Shown in pieces: positions 1-7,334 of a stretch of DNA of 64,000 bases. Made by a program: the position numbers and the translations under genes. The notes below the pieces were generated by a model. The model had not been told where the DNA came from, ran no database searches, and saw only the letters and a program-made list of their open reading frames with translations. The stretch is from NCBI RefSeq assembly GCF_009707545.1, contig NZ_WLYK01000003.1:275165-339164 (forward strand), given 5' to 3'. The DNA comes from Nakamurella alba (GTDB taxonomy: Bacteria; Actinomycetota; Actinomycetes; Mycobacteriales; Nakamurellaceae). Numbering within the stretch: the first letter of the stretch is position 1; each line of letters opens with the position of its first letter.

Positions 1-69
1 CTGGATCGTCCCGAGACCGAGCAGTGGCGCGAGCACCTCGGGTTCGGTGTCGATCGTCGCCGCCGTCAC
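1..69 (-). CDS. N-terminal fragment, probable VTC-domain polyphosphate polymerase
   Basis: Only the first 23 codons lie in the window. A GTG codon at 69 overlaps the TGA of the upstream DUF4956 gene (GTGA overlap), so the two genes are translationally coupled. The readable start is VTAATIDTEPEVLAPLLGLG. DUF4956 membrane proteins are commonly paired with a VTC/CYTH-fold polyphosphate polymerase whose N-terminus precedes a TRVDRKY-type motif. The visible residues fit but do not prove this. The identification rests on neighbourhood and the overlap, not on a seen domain. Confidence 0.45.
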   Translation of the reverse strand, partial: MTAATIDTEPEVLAPLLGLGTIQ

Positions 70-656
70 GAGGCCACCTCGAGCCGGGGGCGCGCCGCGG
101 CCGCCGGGACACCGGCGGTCGTGCGGTACCGGACGTCGACCGTGGTGGTGTCGTTGACCAGGTCCAGCCGCTGCACCGTCACGCCCTTGACCTCCGCGCC
201 CAGCAGATGCCCGAGATGTGCTGCCAGTTCGGTCTCGTCGGCGATGGCCCGGTCCAGCACGATGACCTGCTGCCGGTAGCGGCGGAGCAGTCGCGGGTGG
301 TCGGCGGCCGCCATCACCGCCACCACGAGGATGATGAGCGCCGCGGGCACCCAGGTGCTGCCGACCGCACCGAAGCCGGCGAGCAATCCGACCGCGAGAG
401 CGGCGAAGTAGTAGGCGACCTCGTGCTGCGCGATCTCCGAGGAGCGCAGCCGGATGATCGACAGCACCCCGAACAGTCCGAGACCGAGACCGGCACCGAC
501 CGTGCTGACCGCGAGCACCTGGGTCACCGCCAGCACGCCGATGTTGACGCACAGGTAGGAGACGACGAGGTCGCGCCGGTGGTGCCGGCGGAAGTAGACC
601 GCCACGAGCGCGACGACGGCGACGAGGTCGAGAGCGAGAAAGACGGCGGTGGTCAC
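66..656 (-). CDS. DUF4956 family integral membrane protein
   Basis: This 196-residue protein has about four hydrophobic segments in its first 125 residues and a basic cytoplasmic C-terminal portion. The segment GLFGVLSIIRLRSSEI (about residues 80-95) is the conserved DUF4956 core with the arginine pair. The family often sits next to polyphosphate polymerase genes and is thought to work with them at the membrane; its biochemical role is unknown. The TGA overlaps the GTG of the downstream gene by 4 bases, so the pair is one operon. ATG at 656 is the natural start. No promoter was recognised in the 205-base gap upstream. Confidence 0.8.
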   Translation of the reverse strand: MTTAVFLALDLVAVVALVAVYFRRHHRRDLVVSYLCVNIGVLAVTQVLAVSTVGAGLGLGLFGVLSIIRLRSSEIAQHEVAYYFAALAVGLLAGFGAVGSTWVPAALIILVVAVMAAADHPRLLRRYRQQVIVLDRAIADETELAAHLGHLLGAEVKGVTVQRLDLVNDTTTVDVRYRTTAGVPAAAARPRLEVAS

Positions 657-824
657 GGTGTTCTCCCGGGGGTCGGTGGTTGTTCACCGCCCATTCATCC
701 GGGCCGGGCTTTGAGCTTCCTGTGCGCCGGCCATGACCCCGGACAGCATCTGCTCAGGTCCCCGACAGCCGTCGCAGTGCGGCCGCCGCTACCCGGCACG
801 ACCATCGGTCGCCGCCGGCTCGGG

Positions 825-844
825 GCCGCGGATCCGGCCGCGGC
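825..844 (-). terminator. Hairpin downstream of the acyltransferase gene
   Basis: GCCGCGG at 825-831 pairs perfectly with CCGCGGC at 838-844 around a 6-base loop, beginning 18 bases after the acyltransferase stop codon on the minus strand. There is no U-tract, as is common in high-GC actinomycetes. A terminator role is inferred from position. The rest of the 657-861 gap shows nothing else I recognise. Confidence 0.4.
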
Positions 845-861
845 GTCGTCGAGGTTCCCTA

Positions 862-1938
862 TCAGCCGGCGACGGCGTGCCGACCCACCGGGGCCGGGGC
901 CTTCCGCTCGGCGTGCCGCGCGTCGACCCGACGCCGCCAGCGCTGCAGGGGCTTCTCGATGAGGAACCAGGACGCGGTGGCGGCGGCGAGCGTGTAGAGG
1001 ATCGTCAGCCAGGGCCACCACGGGTGGCGGGGGCCGTACTCGTGCAGCACCCAGCGCATGATCGGGTAGTTCCAGAGGTAGGCCGCGTACGAGATGGTGC
1101 CCAGCCAGAGCATCGGCGCGAACACCCGCGGCAGGGTGCGCCAGTGCTCCACGTGCAGCACCAGCACGATGGTGCAGACCGCGATCAGCGGACCGCCCAG
1201 CACGTACATCACCGGGTACTGCTTGACCTCGGGCAGCAGGCACAGCGCGAACAGGATGCCGATCGCCAGGGTGGACAGCGCCGCCCGCGCGACGCCGGCC
1301 GGCGGCAGGATCCGCTGCAGCCGGGCCTTGCCGAGGCGGGCGACCGAGCCGAGCACGATGGCCGGGGAGAAGGAGAACGGCATCGTGTAGATGGCCGCGA
1401 CGTTGTCCGAGCGCCACCACAGCTGCCAGATCAGGCCGGCGAACACCACGACGATCGCGATGACAGCGGCGATGCGGACCTTGCGGTAGCGGAATCCCAG
1501 ACCCAGCAGCAGCGGCCAGAGCAGGTAGAACTGCTCCTCGGTGGCCAGTGTCCAGAGGTGGCCGAGCGCCGCACCCTTGGTCAGGTACGGCATGTTCGCG
1601 GTGTAGGTGACGCCGGTGATGACGCCCCAGACCGTCTGGTCCGTCGTCTCGCCGAGCCAGTTCCACGTCATGTTGACCAGCACGTAGACGGCGAGCAGCA
1701 CGTACAGCGCGGGCAGCAGCCGGACGGCGCGGTGGAAGTAGAAGCGGCCCCAGCGGACCCGGCCGAAGTGCTGCAGGTCCTTCACCAGCAGGCCGGTGAT
1801 CAGGTAGCCCGACAGCGCGAAGAAGATGACCACGCCGACGATGCCGGCCCCGCCGAAGGTGCCCGGCCAGGAATGCCGGATCAGTACCAGGAAGATGGCG
1901 AGCCCACGGAGCAGATCGAGACCCTGGATCCGGCCCAA
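862..1938 (-). CDS. Acyltransferase 3 family membrane protein
   Basis: This 358-residue protein has about ten predicted membrane spans. The N-terminal motif GLDLLRGLAIFLVLIRHSW carries the family's conserved RG and catalytic-type histidine. Later landmarks are FFALSGYLITG, HLWTLATEEQFY and, near the C-terminus, YAAYLWNYP and WFLIEKPL. The family (OafA/NodX-like) O-acylates glycans or lipids at the membrane. The reading frame stays open back to 2133, but that would run through tRNA-Phe. Between the tRNA and the first conserved residues the only standard start is TTG at 1938, preceded by GAGGGGG with 8-base spacing, so I chose it. It is a single gene on the tRNA strand, 114 bases behind tRNA-Phe. 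Confidence 0.82.
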   Translation of the reverse strand: MGRIQGLDLLRGLAIFLVLIRHSWPGTFGGAGIVGVVIFFALSGYLITGLLVKDLQHFGRVRWGRFYFHRAVRLLPALYVLLAVYVLVNMTWNWLGETTDQTVWGVITGVTYTANMPYLTKGAALGHLWTLATEEQFYLLWPLLLGLGFRYRKVRIAAVIAIVVVFAGLIWQLWWRSDNVAAIYTMPFSFSPAIVLGSVARLGKARLQRILPPAGVARAALSTLAIGILFALCLLPEVKQYPVMYVLGGPLIAVCTIVLVLHVEHWRTLPRVFAPMLWLGTISYAAYLWNYPIMRWVLHEYGPRHPWWPWLTILYTLAAATASWFLIEKPLQRWRRRVDARHAERKAPAPVGRHAVAG

Positions 1939-2052
1939 CTCGTACGCCCCCTCGGCAGCGGCCCCACCGATCGCGGAACCCGGGTGGGAGACGGTGTGAT
2001 CCGGGACTGACCGACGGATCGCGCGACGCGTCCGGAAACCCGGAGCGTGTGG

Positions 2053-2129
2053 TGGTGGCCAGGGCCGGGATCGAACCGGCGACCTTTCACTTTTCAGGCG
2101 AACGCTCGTACCAACTGAGCTACCTGGCC
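2053..2129 (-). tRNA. tRNA-Phe (GAA)
   Basis: On the minus strand the acceptor GGCCAGG pairs with CCTGGCC, the D-arm is GCTC/GAGC, the anticodon stem TTCGC/GTGAA closes loop CTGAAAA (anticodon GAA), and the T-arm is GCCGG-TTCGATC-CCGGC. The discriminator is A and the 3' CCA is encoded at 2053-2055. It is the last gene of a Glu-Asp-Phe cluster. Confidence 0.95.
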
Positions 2130-2172
2130 TCACACATGAGGCCGGGTCCGATTTTTCGAACCCGGCCCCTGG

Positions 2173-2249
2173 TGGCGACCCCGACGGGACTTGAACCCGC
2201 GACCTCCGCCGTGACAGGGCGGCGCGCTAACCAACTGCGCCACGGGGCC
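2173..2249 (-). tRNA. tRNA-Asp (GTC)
   Basis: The acceptor GGCCCCG pairs with CGGGGTC with one G-U pair. The anticodon stem CCGCC/GGCGG closes loop CTGTCAC (anticodon GTC), and the T-arm GCGGG-TTCAAGT-CCCGT is intact. The discriminator is G and CCA is encoded. It is the middle gene of the three-tRNA cluster. Confidence 0.95.
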
Positions 2250-2281
2250 TCGTGGCTGAACAGGTCACGAAGACCTGCCCG

Positions 2282-2354
2282 TACCCCCAACGGGATTCGA
2301 ACCCGTGCTACCGCCGTGAAAGGGCGGGGTCCTAGGCCGCTAGACGATGGGGGC
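2282..2354 (-). tRNA. tRNA-Glu (TTC)
   Basis: The acceptor GCCCCCA faces TGGGGGT. The anticodon stem CCGCC/GGCGG closes loop CTTTCAC (anticodon TTC), and the T-arm is ACGGG-TTCGAAT-CCCGT. Unlike the two tRNAs behind it, the 3' CCA is not encoded, so it must be added after processing. It is the first gene of the cluster. Confidence 0.95.
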
Positions 2355-2370
2355 TGAACCTCGCGGCTCA

Positions 2371-2395
2371 GCTCCAACGGCTATCCGTTGGGAGC
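2371..2395 (-). other. Leader hairpin of the tRNA transcript
   Basis: CCAACGG and CCGTTGG pair around a 4-base loop, extended by GCTC/GAGC with one bulged base. The hairpin begins at the transcription start predicted from the promoter at 2402-2430 and ends 16 bases before tRNA-Glu. A role in 5' processing or stability is inferred only. Confidence 0.4.
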
Positions 2396-2401
2396 CCGGA
2401 A

Positions 2402-2430
2402 AGCATACGACACGGGTTCGGGACTAACAA
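2402..2430 (-). promoter_or_regulatory. Sigma-70-type promoter for the tRNA cluster
   Basis: On the minus strand TTGTTA (2425-2430) and TATGCT (2402-2407) are separated by exactly 17 bases, placing transcription start near 2395, about 40 bases before tRNA-Glu. It is one of the clearest housekeeping-type promoters in the window. Confidence 0.7.
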
Positions 2431-2507
2431 AACAGCACGTCAGAGGCGATTCGGGCGCCGATCGTCGCGCCAGGCGCGGTTCGCCGGCGGGTCGTGTCAC
2501 ACCGGGG

Positions 2508-2536
2508 TTCCCAGCGCCGCCGGTCGTTGCTACAGT
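2508..2536 (+). promoter_or_regulatory. Promoter for the SAM-IV riboswitch transcript
   Basis: TTCCCA at 2508-2513 and TACAGT at 2531-2536 have 17-base spacing. The predicted start near 2543 is only about 4 bases before the first conserved riboswitch base, which supports both calls. The stretch from 2431 to 2507 shows nothing recognisable. Confidence 0.5.
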
Positions 2537-2546
2537 CGGCGGCGAA

Positions 2547-2667
2547 GGTCATGAGTGCCAGCAGACAGCCCCGGCTTGCTGGCCGGCAACCCTCCTACCG
2601 CGGTGGGGTGCCCCGGGTGAAGACCTGGTCCGGCACATGTCGTGCCCGGACAAGCGCGGGCCTCCGA
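2547..2667 (+). ncRNA. SAM-IV riboswitch
   Basis: The RNA has the landmarks I recall for the actinomycete SAM-IV class: GGTCATGAGTGCCAGC at its 5' end, CCCCGGCTTGCTGGCCGGCAACC, the core CGCGGTGGGGTGCCCCGGGTGA, and the 3' pseudoknot piece CAAGCGCGGG at 2651-2660. SAM-IV shares the SAM-I ligand core but has a different peripheral architecture. It lies 35 bases before the ATG of a class V PLP enzyme, so S-adenosylmethionine is expected to switch that gene off when sulfur amino acids are plentiful. How it works (terminator or ribosome-site masking) is not clear. Confidence 0.93.
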
Positions 2668-2702
2668 TCGCATCCGGTGGTCCCTGACCCCGGAGGTGTC
2701 CG

Positions 2703-4151
2703 ATGCCCACCGAAACCGCCCTGCTCGACCGTCCCGACGCGACGTCCGCGCTGCGCACCCACCGGCTGATCGACCCGCTGGCCGTCGTCCCGATCGCCCG
2801 GCTGCCCCGGGTGGGCCACCCGCACGCCCCCGGTCTGGAGATCGCCGGCGCCGGCGCGACCGTCCCGCTGACCGGCGGTGGCCGGATCGAGTACGCCAAC
2901 CTGGACCACGGCGCCTCCGCCCCGGCGTTGCGCGAGGTCAGCGACACCGTCGAGCGACTGCTGCAGACCTACGCGAGCGTGCACCGCGGAGCCGGCTGGC
3001 ACTCGCAGATCTCCACCTCGCTCTACGAGGGCGCCCGCGGCCCGATCCGTTCCTTCGTCGGCGGCCGCGCGGACGACGCGGTGGTCTTCACCCAGCACAC
3101 CACCGACGCGTTCGGCCTGCTGGCGCACTGCCTGCCGGCCCGCACCACGGTCGTCGTCTTCGAGACCGAGCACCACGCCGCGTTGCTGCCCTGGGAGCGC
3201 TCGGCCGCGCGGGTGCTGCGCCTCCCGGCGCCGGCCTCCCCCGCCGCCGCGATCGCCGCCGCCGACGAGGCCCTGCGCACCCGGCCGGCCGGTCCGGCAC
3301 TGCTGGTGGTCACCGGCGCCTCGAACGTCACCGGCGAGTTGTGGCCCGTGGCCCGGCTCGCGGCCGTGGCCCGGGCCCGCGGCGCCCGGATCGCCCTGGA
3401 CGCCGCGCAGCTCGCACCGCACCGCGCCTTCTCCATCGACGAGCTCGGCGTCGACTACGTGGCGATCTCCGGTCACAAGCTGTACGCCCCGTTCGGCGCC
3501 GGCGCGCTGATCGGCCGGACCGACTGGCTGCAGGCGGCGCCGCCGTACCGGCTCGGTGGTGGCGCGACCGCGACGGTCACCGACGACGAGGTCACCTTCA
3601 AGCCGGTGCCGGAGCGGCACGAGGCCGGGTCGCCGAACGTGCCGGGCGCCGTGGCGCTGGCCACCGCCTGCCACCTGATCGCCGGCGCCGACCGGGACCG
3701 GTTGGCCTGCCTGGAGGCCGGGCTGACCGAGGCACTGCAGCAGGGTCTCGCGGACATCCCCGGGGTGACCGTGCACCGACTCTTCGCCGCCGCCGACGCC
3801 CAGACCATCGGCGTCGTCACCTTCACCATCGCCGGCCAGTCCTCGGCCGAGGTGGCCGCGGCGCTGTCGGCGGAGCACGGCATCGGCGTGCGCGACGGCG
3901 CGTTCTGCGCCCAGCCGCTGGTCCGCAGACTGCTCGGTGCGGCCGGTTGCTCGTCCCCGGACGGCAGCGGCCATGCCCTGCGCGCCTCGATCGGCCTGGG
4001 TACCACCACCGAGCACGTCAACCGGCTGGTCGCCGCCGTGTCCGACATCGCCTCCCGCGGGCCGCGTCTGCGCTACACCACCGCGAGCGGCCGCCCCGCC
4101 CCCGTCGCCGACGACCGCGAGCTCCCCCGCATCGCCGCCTGGCAGTCCTGA
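2703..4151 (+). CDS. Class V PLP-dependent aminotransferase / cysteine desulfurase-like enzyme
   Basis: This 482-residue protein has the class V (NifS/Csd-like) fold. Landmarks are NLDHGASAPAL near residue 65, HHAALLPW near 157 for cofactor contact, DAAQLAPH near 234, and the Schiff-base lysine in ISGHKLYAPFGAG at about K259. The C-terminal part carries GIGVRDGAFC, a short loop with a cysteine. The gene is alone behind a SAM-IV riboswitch, so its role is expected in sulfur amino-acid metabolism, for example moving sulfur from cysteine or a related beta/gamma-lyase reaction. The exact substrate cannot be read. ATG at 2703 follows GGAGGTGTCCG. It is longer than typical desulfurases (about 400) because of an N-terminal extension of about 60 residues. 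Confidence 0.85.
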   Translation: MPTETALLDRPDATSALRTHRLIDPLAVVPIARLPRVGHPHAPGLEIAGAGATVPLTGGGRIEYANLDHGASAPALREVSDTVERLLQTYASVHRGAGWHSQISTSLYEGARGPIRSFVGGRADDAVVFTQHTTDAFGLLAHCLPARTTVVVFETEHHAALLPWERSAARVLRLPAPASPAAAIAAADEALRTRPAGPALLVVTGASNVTGELWPVARLAAVARARGARIALDAAQLAPHRAFSIDELGVDYVAISGHKLYAPFGAGALIGRTDWLQAAPPYRLGGGATATVTDDEVTFKPVPERHEAGSPNVPGAVALATACHLIAGADRDRLACLEAGLTEALQQGLADIPGVTVHRLFAAADAQTIGVVTFTIAGQSSAEVAAALSAEHGIGVRDGAFCAQPLVRRLLGAAGCSSPDGSGHALRASIGLGTTTEHVNRLVAAVSDIASRGPRLRYTTASGRPAPVADDRELPRIAAWQS

Positions 4152-4160
4152 CCCCCCACC

Positions 4161-4245
4161 GCGCGAGGATCAACTTCCTCGACGCGTGTGAAAATGCCGG
4201 GTTTGGGACTGGTGGGGCGCGAGTCGCCACTTTCATACGTGCAGG
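4161..4245. repeat. Truncated copy of the palindromic intergenic repeat
   Basis: This copy starts with the same 17 bases (GCGCGAGGATCAACTTC) as the complete copy at 4293 and matches it closely for about 85 bases at a constant 132-base offset, including TTTGGGACTGGTGGGGCGCG. Its right terminal inverted repeat is missing. It lies directly after the class V enzyme gene and codes for nothing convincing. Confidence 0.75.
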
Positions 4246-4292
4246 CGGACTCTCGCCCCCGGCCGCGAGCGTCGACGCTGCCCCCCCCACCC

Positions 4293-4395
4293 GCGCGAGG
4301 ATCAACTTCCCCGACGCGTGTGAAAGTGCCGCGTTTGGGACTGGTGGGGCGCGAGTCGTCCACTTCGCACGCGCAGGCGAAGTTGATCCTCGCGC
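4293..4395. repeat. Palindromic MITE/REP-like element with 17-bp terminal inverted repeats
   Basis: The 103-base element has perfect 17-base ends (4293-4309 and 4379-4395). Inside them a second inverted pair, CGCGTG and CACGCG, extends the stem, leaving a loop of about 30 bases. The architecture resembles a REP or miniature inverted-repeat element able to fold as a cruciform or as a long RNA hairpin between the class V gene and the convergent efflux operon. No transposase is nearby. It may also serve as a bidirectional terminator. Confidence 0.75.
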
Positions 4396-4447
4396 CACCC
4401 GGGGCCAGATCCTCGCCTTACCAGGGCGTGTGGGGCGGCGTGAAGGG

Positions 4448-6385
4448 TCAGGCCTCGTGCCGGCCGGTGCCCTCACCCTCTGGATCGACCGGGGTGTCGG
4501 ACTTCTCGAGCAGATCCTGCACCGGGATCCCGGCGCCTGCGTGCGCGCCGGCGCCCGGATCAGAATCTTCCGACTCGTCGAACACGCCCGACGAGACCTC
4601 CGCCGTTCCGACGGCACCGGCCGCGGCCGCCCCCACCGAGACCGTTCCCGTCGACACGGAGGAAGCGACAGGCGCGTCGGCGGAGAGGGTCTCGGCCTTG
4701 AGGGAGGCCTCCTCGGCCTGCCGCTCCTGCAGCGCGGACATGGTGCGCAGCGGCGTCTCCTTCAGGAACAGCACGATCGCGAAGGCCAGCGCCGTCAGGC
4801 AGGCGGCGACGATGTACACGAGATGCGTGGAGGAGACGAAACCCTCGCGGTACGGGTGGGCGATGATCGGGTCGATCGTCGAGAGGAACGAGGAGTCGTT
4901 CTGCAGCTCGGCGCCGAGCCCGCCCAGGTACTGCTGCGCGGCGGCCGGGGTGGTCGCACCCGAGGCCTGCGCCACCGCGGCCTGGAACACCGGGTCCGAC
5001 GACTTCGCCGACACCGCGGACATGATCTTGTCCGGCAGCGAGTTGAACAGCAGCGACAGGAACACCGCGACACCCAGCGTGCCTCCGACCGACCGGAAGA
5101 ACGTCGCGGACGAGGTGGCGACGCCGATGTCCCGCGCCGGGACGGCGTTCTGCACCGCGATCAGCAGCGTCTGCATGTTCAGGCCCAGCCCGAGACCGAC
5201 CATCACGAAGAAGATGTCGAGCAGCCAGAACGGCGTGTCGACCTGCACCGTGAGCAGCAGCAGGAAGGCCACCACCAGCAGACCGGTGCCGATCACCGGG
5301 AAGATCTTGTAGCGCCCGGTCCTGCTGGTCAGCTGACCGGAGATCACCGAACCGGCCATCACGCCGAGCATCAGCGGGATCAGCAGCAGCCCCGAGCTGG
5401 TGGGCGTCGCGCCCTTGACCAGCTGCAGGTAGAGCGGGAGGCAGCTGATCGCGCCGAACATCGCCATGCCGACGAGCGCGTTCAGCACCATGCCCTGGGA
5501 GAAGGTGCTGCTGCGGAACAGCCGCATCGGGATCAGCGCCTCGTCCTTCATCATGAACTCGACGCGGACGAAGGCGGCGACACCGATCACGCCCACCGCG
5601 ATCAGGATCAGCACCCGCGCGGAGCCCCAGCCCCACTCCCGGCCCTGCTCGGCGACGATCAGCAGCGGCACCAGGCCGATGACCAGGGTGGTGGCCCCCC
5701 ACCAGTCGATCCGGTGGTCGTGCCGGGTGTGCGGGATGTGCAGCACCCGGGCCACGATGGCCAGCGCGATGATGCCGATCGGCACGTTGATCAGGAACAC
5801 CCAGCGCCATCCGGAGATGCCGAGGATGCTGTCCGCGCCGGCGAAGGCACCGCCGACCAGCGGGCCGATCACCGACGAGGCGCCGAAGACGGCGAGGAAG
5901 TAGCCCTGGTACTTGGCCCGCTCCCGGGCCGGGACGATGTCGGCGAGGATCGCCAGCGCCAGCGAGAACAGGCCGCCCGCACCGAGTCCCTGGAACGCCC
6001 GGAACGCCGCCAGCTCGTACATCGACGTGGCGAACGTGCAGGCCGCCGACCCGATGATGAACAGCGTGATGGCGGTGATGAACAGCGGTCGCCGCCCGTA
6101 GATGTCCGAGAGCTTGCCGTACAGCGGGGTACTCACCGTCGAGGTGATGAGATAGGCGGTGGTGACCCAGGCCTGGACCGACAGCCCGTCCAGCTCGTCA
6201 CCGATGGTGCGGATGGCAGTGGTGACGATCGTCTGGTCCAGCGCGGCCAGGAACATGCCGGCGACCAGGCCGATCAGGATGGTGCGGATCTGCTGGTGGG
6301 TCAGACCGGCGGGCGTCGGGGCATCGGGAGCGGCAGCAGGCGCGGCGGGTACCGCGGTGCCGGGTTCGGCGGGACCGGAGGACAT
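4448..6385 (-). CDS. DHA2-type MFS multidrug efflux transporter
   Basis: This 645-residue protein has 14 predicted membrane spans and belongs to the EmrB/QacA (DHA2) drug:proton antiporters. Signatures are LDQTIVTTAIRTIGDEL in the first span, GKLSDIYGRRPLF (motif A) after the second, and GASSVIGPLVGG (motif C-like). A large loop near residues 480-510 precedes the last span, and a disordered acidic tail of about 90 residues follows it. It should export a hydrophobic toxic compound from the cytoplasm. The ATG overlaps the MarR gene's stop (TGATG), so the pair is one operon controlled by the MarR protein. Confidence 0.9.
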   Translation of the reverse strand: MSSGPAEPGTAVPAAPAAAPDAPTPAGLTHQQIRTILIGLVAGMFLAALDQTIVTTAIRTIGDELDGLSVQAWVTTAYLITSTVSTPLYGKLSDIYGRRPLFITAITLFIIGSAACTFATSMYELAAFRAFQGLGAGGLFSLALAILADIVPARERAKYQGYFLAVFGASSVIGPLVGGAFAGADSILGISGWRWVFLINVPIGIIALAIVARVLHIPHTRHDHRIDWWGATTLVIGLVPLLIVAEQGREWGWGSARVLILIAVGVIGVAAFVRVEFMMKDEALIPMRLFRSSTFSQGMVLNALVGMAMFGAISCLPLYLQLVKGATPTSSGLLLIPLMLGVMAGSVISGQLTSRTGRYKIFPVIGTGLLVVAFLLLLTVQVDTPFWLLDIFFVMVGLGLGLNMQTLLIAVQNAVPARDIGVATSSATFFRSVGGTLGVAVFLSLLFNSLPDKIMSAVSAKSSDPVFQAAVAQASGATTPAAAQQYLGGLGAELQNDSSFLSTIDPIIAHPYREGFVSSTHLVYIVAACLTALAFAIVLFLKETPLRTMSALQERQAEEASLKAETLSADAPVASSVSTGTVSVGAAAAGAVGTAEVSSGVFDESEDSDPGAGAHAGAGIPVQDLLEKSDTPVDPEGEGTGRHEA

Positions 6386-6981
6386 CAGATCGACCTTTCG
6401 GCGGGGTCGGGGAGCACAACCGGAGCGGCGGCGGCCGGCCCGGGGGTCTGTGGGGCGAGGGATGGGTCAGCGGTCATCGGGGCGAGCAGCACGGAGAGCA
6501 CCTGGTCGCGGTGCATCTCCAGCCCGGCGGTGTAGCGGGCGAGCAGATCGGCGAAGCAGGCACGGTCCTGCTCCGGCCAGTCGGCGACGATCGGCGCCAT
6601 CGCCTCGAGCCGGCGCTCGCGGGCGATGCGGACGTGCTCCAGACCGGCCGGAGTGGCCGCCAGCACCGAGGCGCGCCCGTCGGCGGGGTCCGCGGTCCGC
6701 TCGATGAGCCCGGACCGGACCAGCGACGCGACCTGGCGGGACACCGTCGACGGGTCCGCGCTCATCTCCGCCGCCAGGTCGGACGCCCGCTTCGGGCCCC
6801 CCTTGACCAGCCTGAACAGCAGGTACAGCGCCGGCAGCTCGGTGTCAGAGGCCATCATCCGCACCTTGATGGCCCCGTGCGCCTGCACCAGCGAGGCCAT
6901 CGCCTCGCTGATCGCGTCGCAGGACGTCGCAGGCAGGGTCGCCACATCAGGCGCACCCACGGGAGCCACCGCTGCCGACAT
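6385..6981 (-). CDS. MarR family transcriptional repressor of the efflux operon
   Basis: This 198-residue protein has the winged-helix core of the MarR family: LPALYLLFRLVKGG, then RASDLAAEMSADPSTVSRQVASLVRSG as the helix-turn-helix and a wing ending in DPADGRASVLAATPAG. It precedes and overlaps the MFS pump gene, the usual layout for a ligand-released repressor of its own efflux operon. The frame is open to a GTG at 7014, but that codon lies inside the palindrome I read as the operator. ATG at 6981 follows GGAG with 7-base spacing, so I chose it. The C-terminus is a proline/alanine-rich tail. Confidence 0.88.
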   Translation of the reverse strand: MSAAVAPVGAPDVATLPATSCDAISEAMASLVQAHGAIKVRMMASDTELPALYLLFRLVKGGPKRASDLAAEMSADPSTVSRQVASLVRSGLIERTADPADGRASVLAATPAGLEHVRIARERRLEAMAPIVADWPEQDRACFADLLARYTAGLEMHRDQVLSVLLAPMTADPSLAPQTPGPAAAAPVVLPDPAERSI

Positions 6982-7002
6982 CACCACACTCCATCCACGA
7001 TT

Positions 7003-7023
7003 AGTTGCGTGCACTCAGCAACT
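7003..7023. promoter_or_regulatory. Probable MarR operator
   Basis: AGTTGC (7003-7008) and GCAACT (7018-7023) form a perfect inverted repeat with a 9-base spacer, 22 bases upstream of the MarR start. Position and symmetry fit autoregulation of the MarR/MFS operon. Confidence 0.55.
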
Positions 7024-7334
7024 TTTGGCCGCCCGCCATCATGCGACCGGATCGTGAGGAACGCAAACGACATCCGCCGACGGCGGACGATCCGCTCTGC
7101 ATCCCCGGTACCGACCGGCCGCGCGACGTACCCCTGCGGACGCCGACGGTGCCGATCCCGGCCTGCGATCCGAGGACCACCGGCGGTCCCCACCAGTGGC
7201 GGAACCCGGTAGAGCCGTGGATGACCGGGGCATCGGTCACCGTCCGCGATCACCGCTGCTCCGTCGGACGTATCCGCTGCTCCGATGGACGACGACCCTC
7301 GACCACCGCGGGTCACCGATGGTTGGCTCTACGT
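7024..7334. other. Intergenic region with tandem direct repeats before guanine deaminase
   Basis: This 311-base divergent gap holds no convincing gene. The pattern CCGCTGCTCCG-NN-GGACG occurs at 7253-7270 and again at 7274-7291, 21 bases apart, ending 43 bases before the guanine deaminase start. Two helical turns between copies suggests a regulator binding one DNA face. No promoter boxes were recognised with confidence. Confidence 0.45.

Noticed and set aside
2031..2044. Terminator of the tRNA operon (TCCGG-AAAC-CCGGA).
   Set aside because: A 5-base stem alone is too weak in 70% GC DNA to support a call.
1939..2133. N-terminal extension of the acyltransferase to ATG 2133.
   Set aside because: The extension is the translated complement of the tRNA-Phe gene and has no family similarity; TTG 1938 with a Shine-Dalgarno fits.
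4160..4395. CRISPR array.
   Set aside because: Only two long, partly inverted copies exist, without regular short repeats and spacers, and there are no cas genes.
2642..6535. A 1297-codon open frame on the plus strand across the class V gene and the MFS/MarR operon.
   Set aside because: It is an Arg/Pro/Gly-rich shadow frame of real genes in a high-GC genome; it runs antisense through the efflux operon and shows no domain.
6982..7014. GTG start of the MarR protein at 7014.
   Set aside because: It lies inside the operator palindrome, and ATG 6981 has a well-spaced Shine-Dalgarno.
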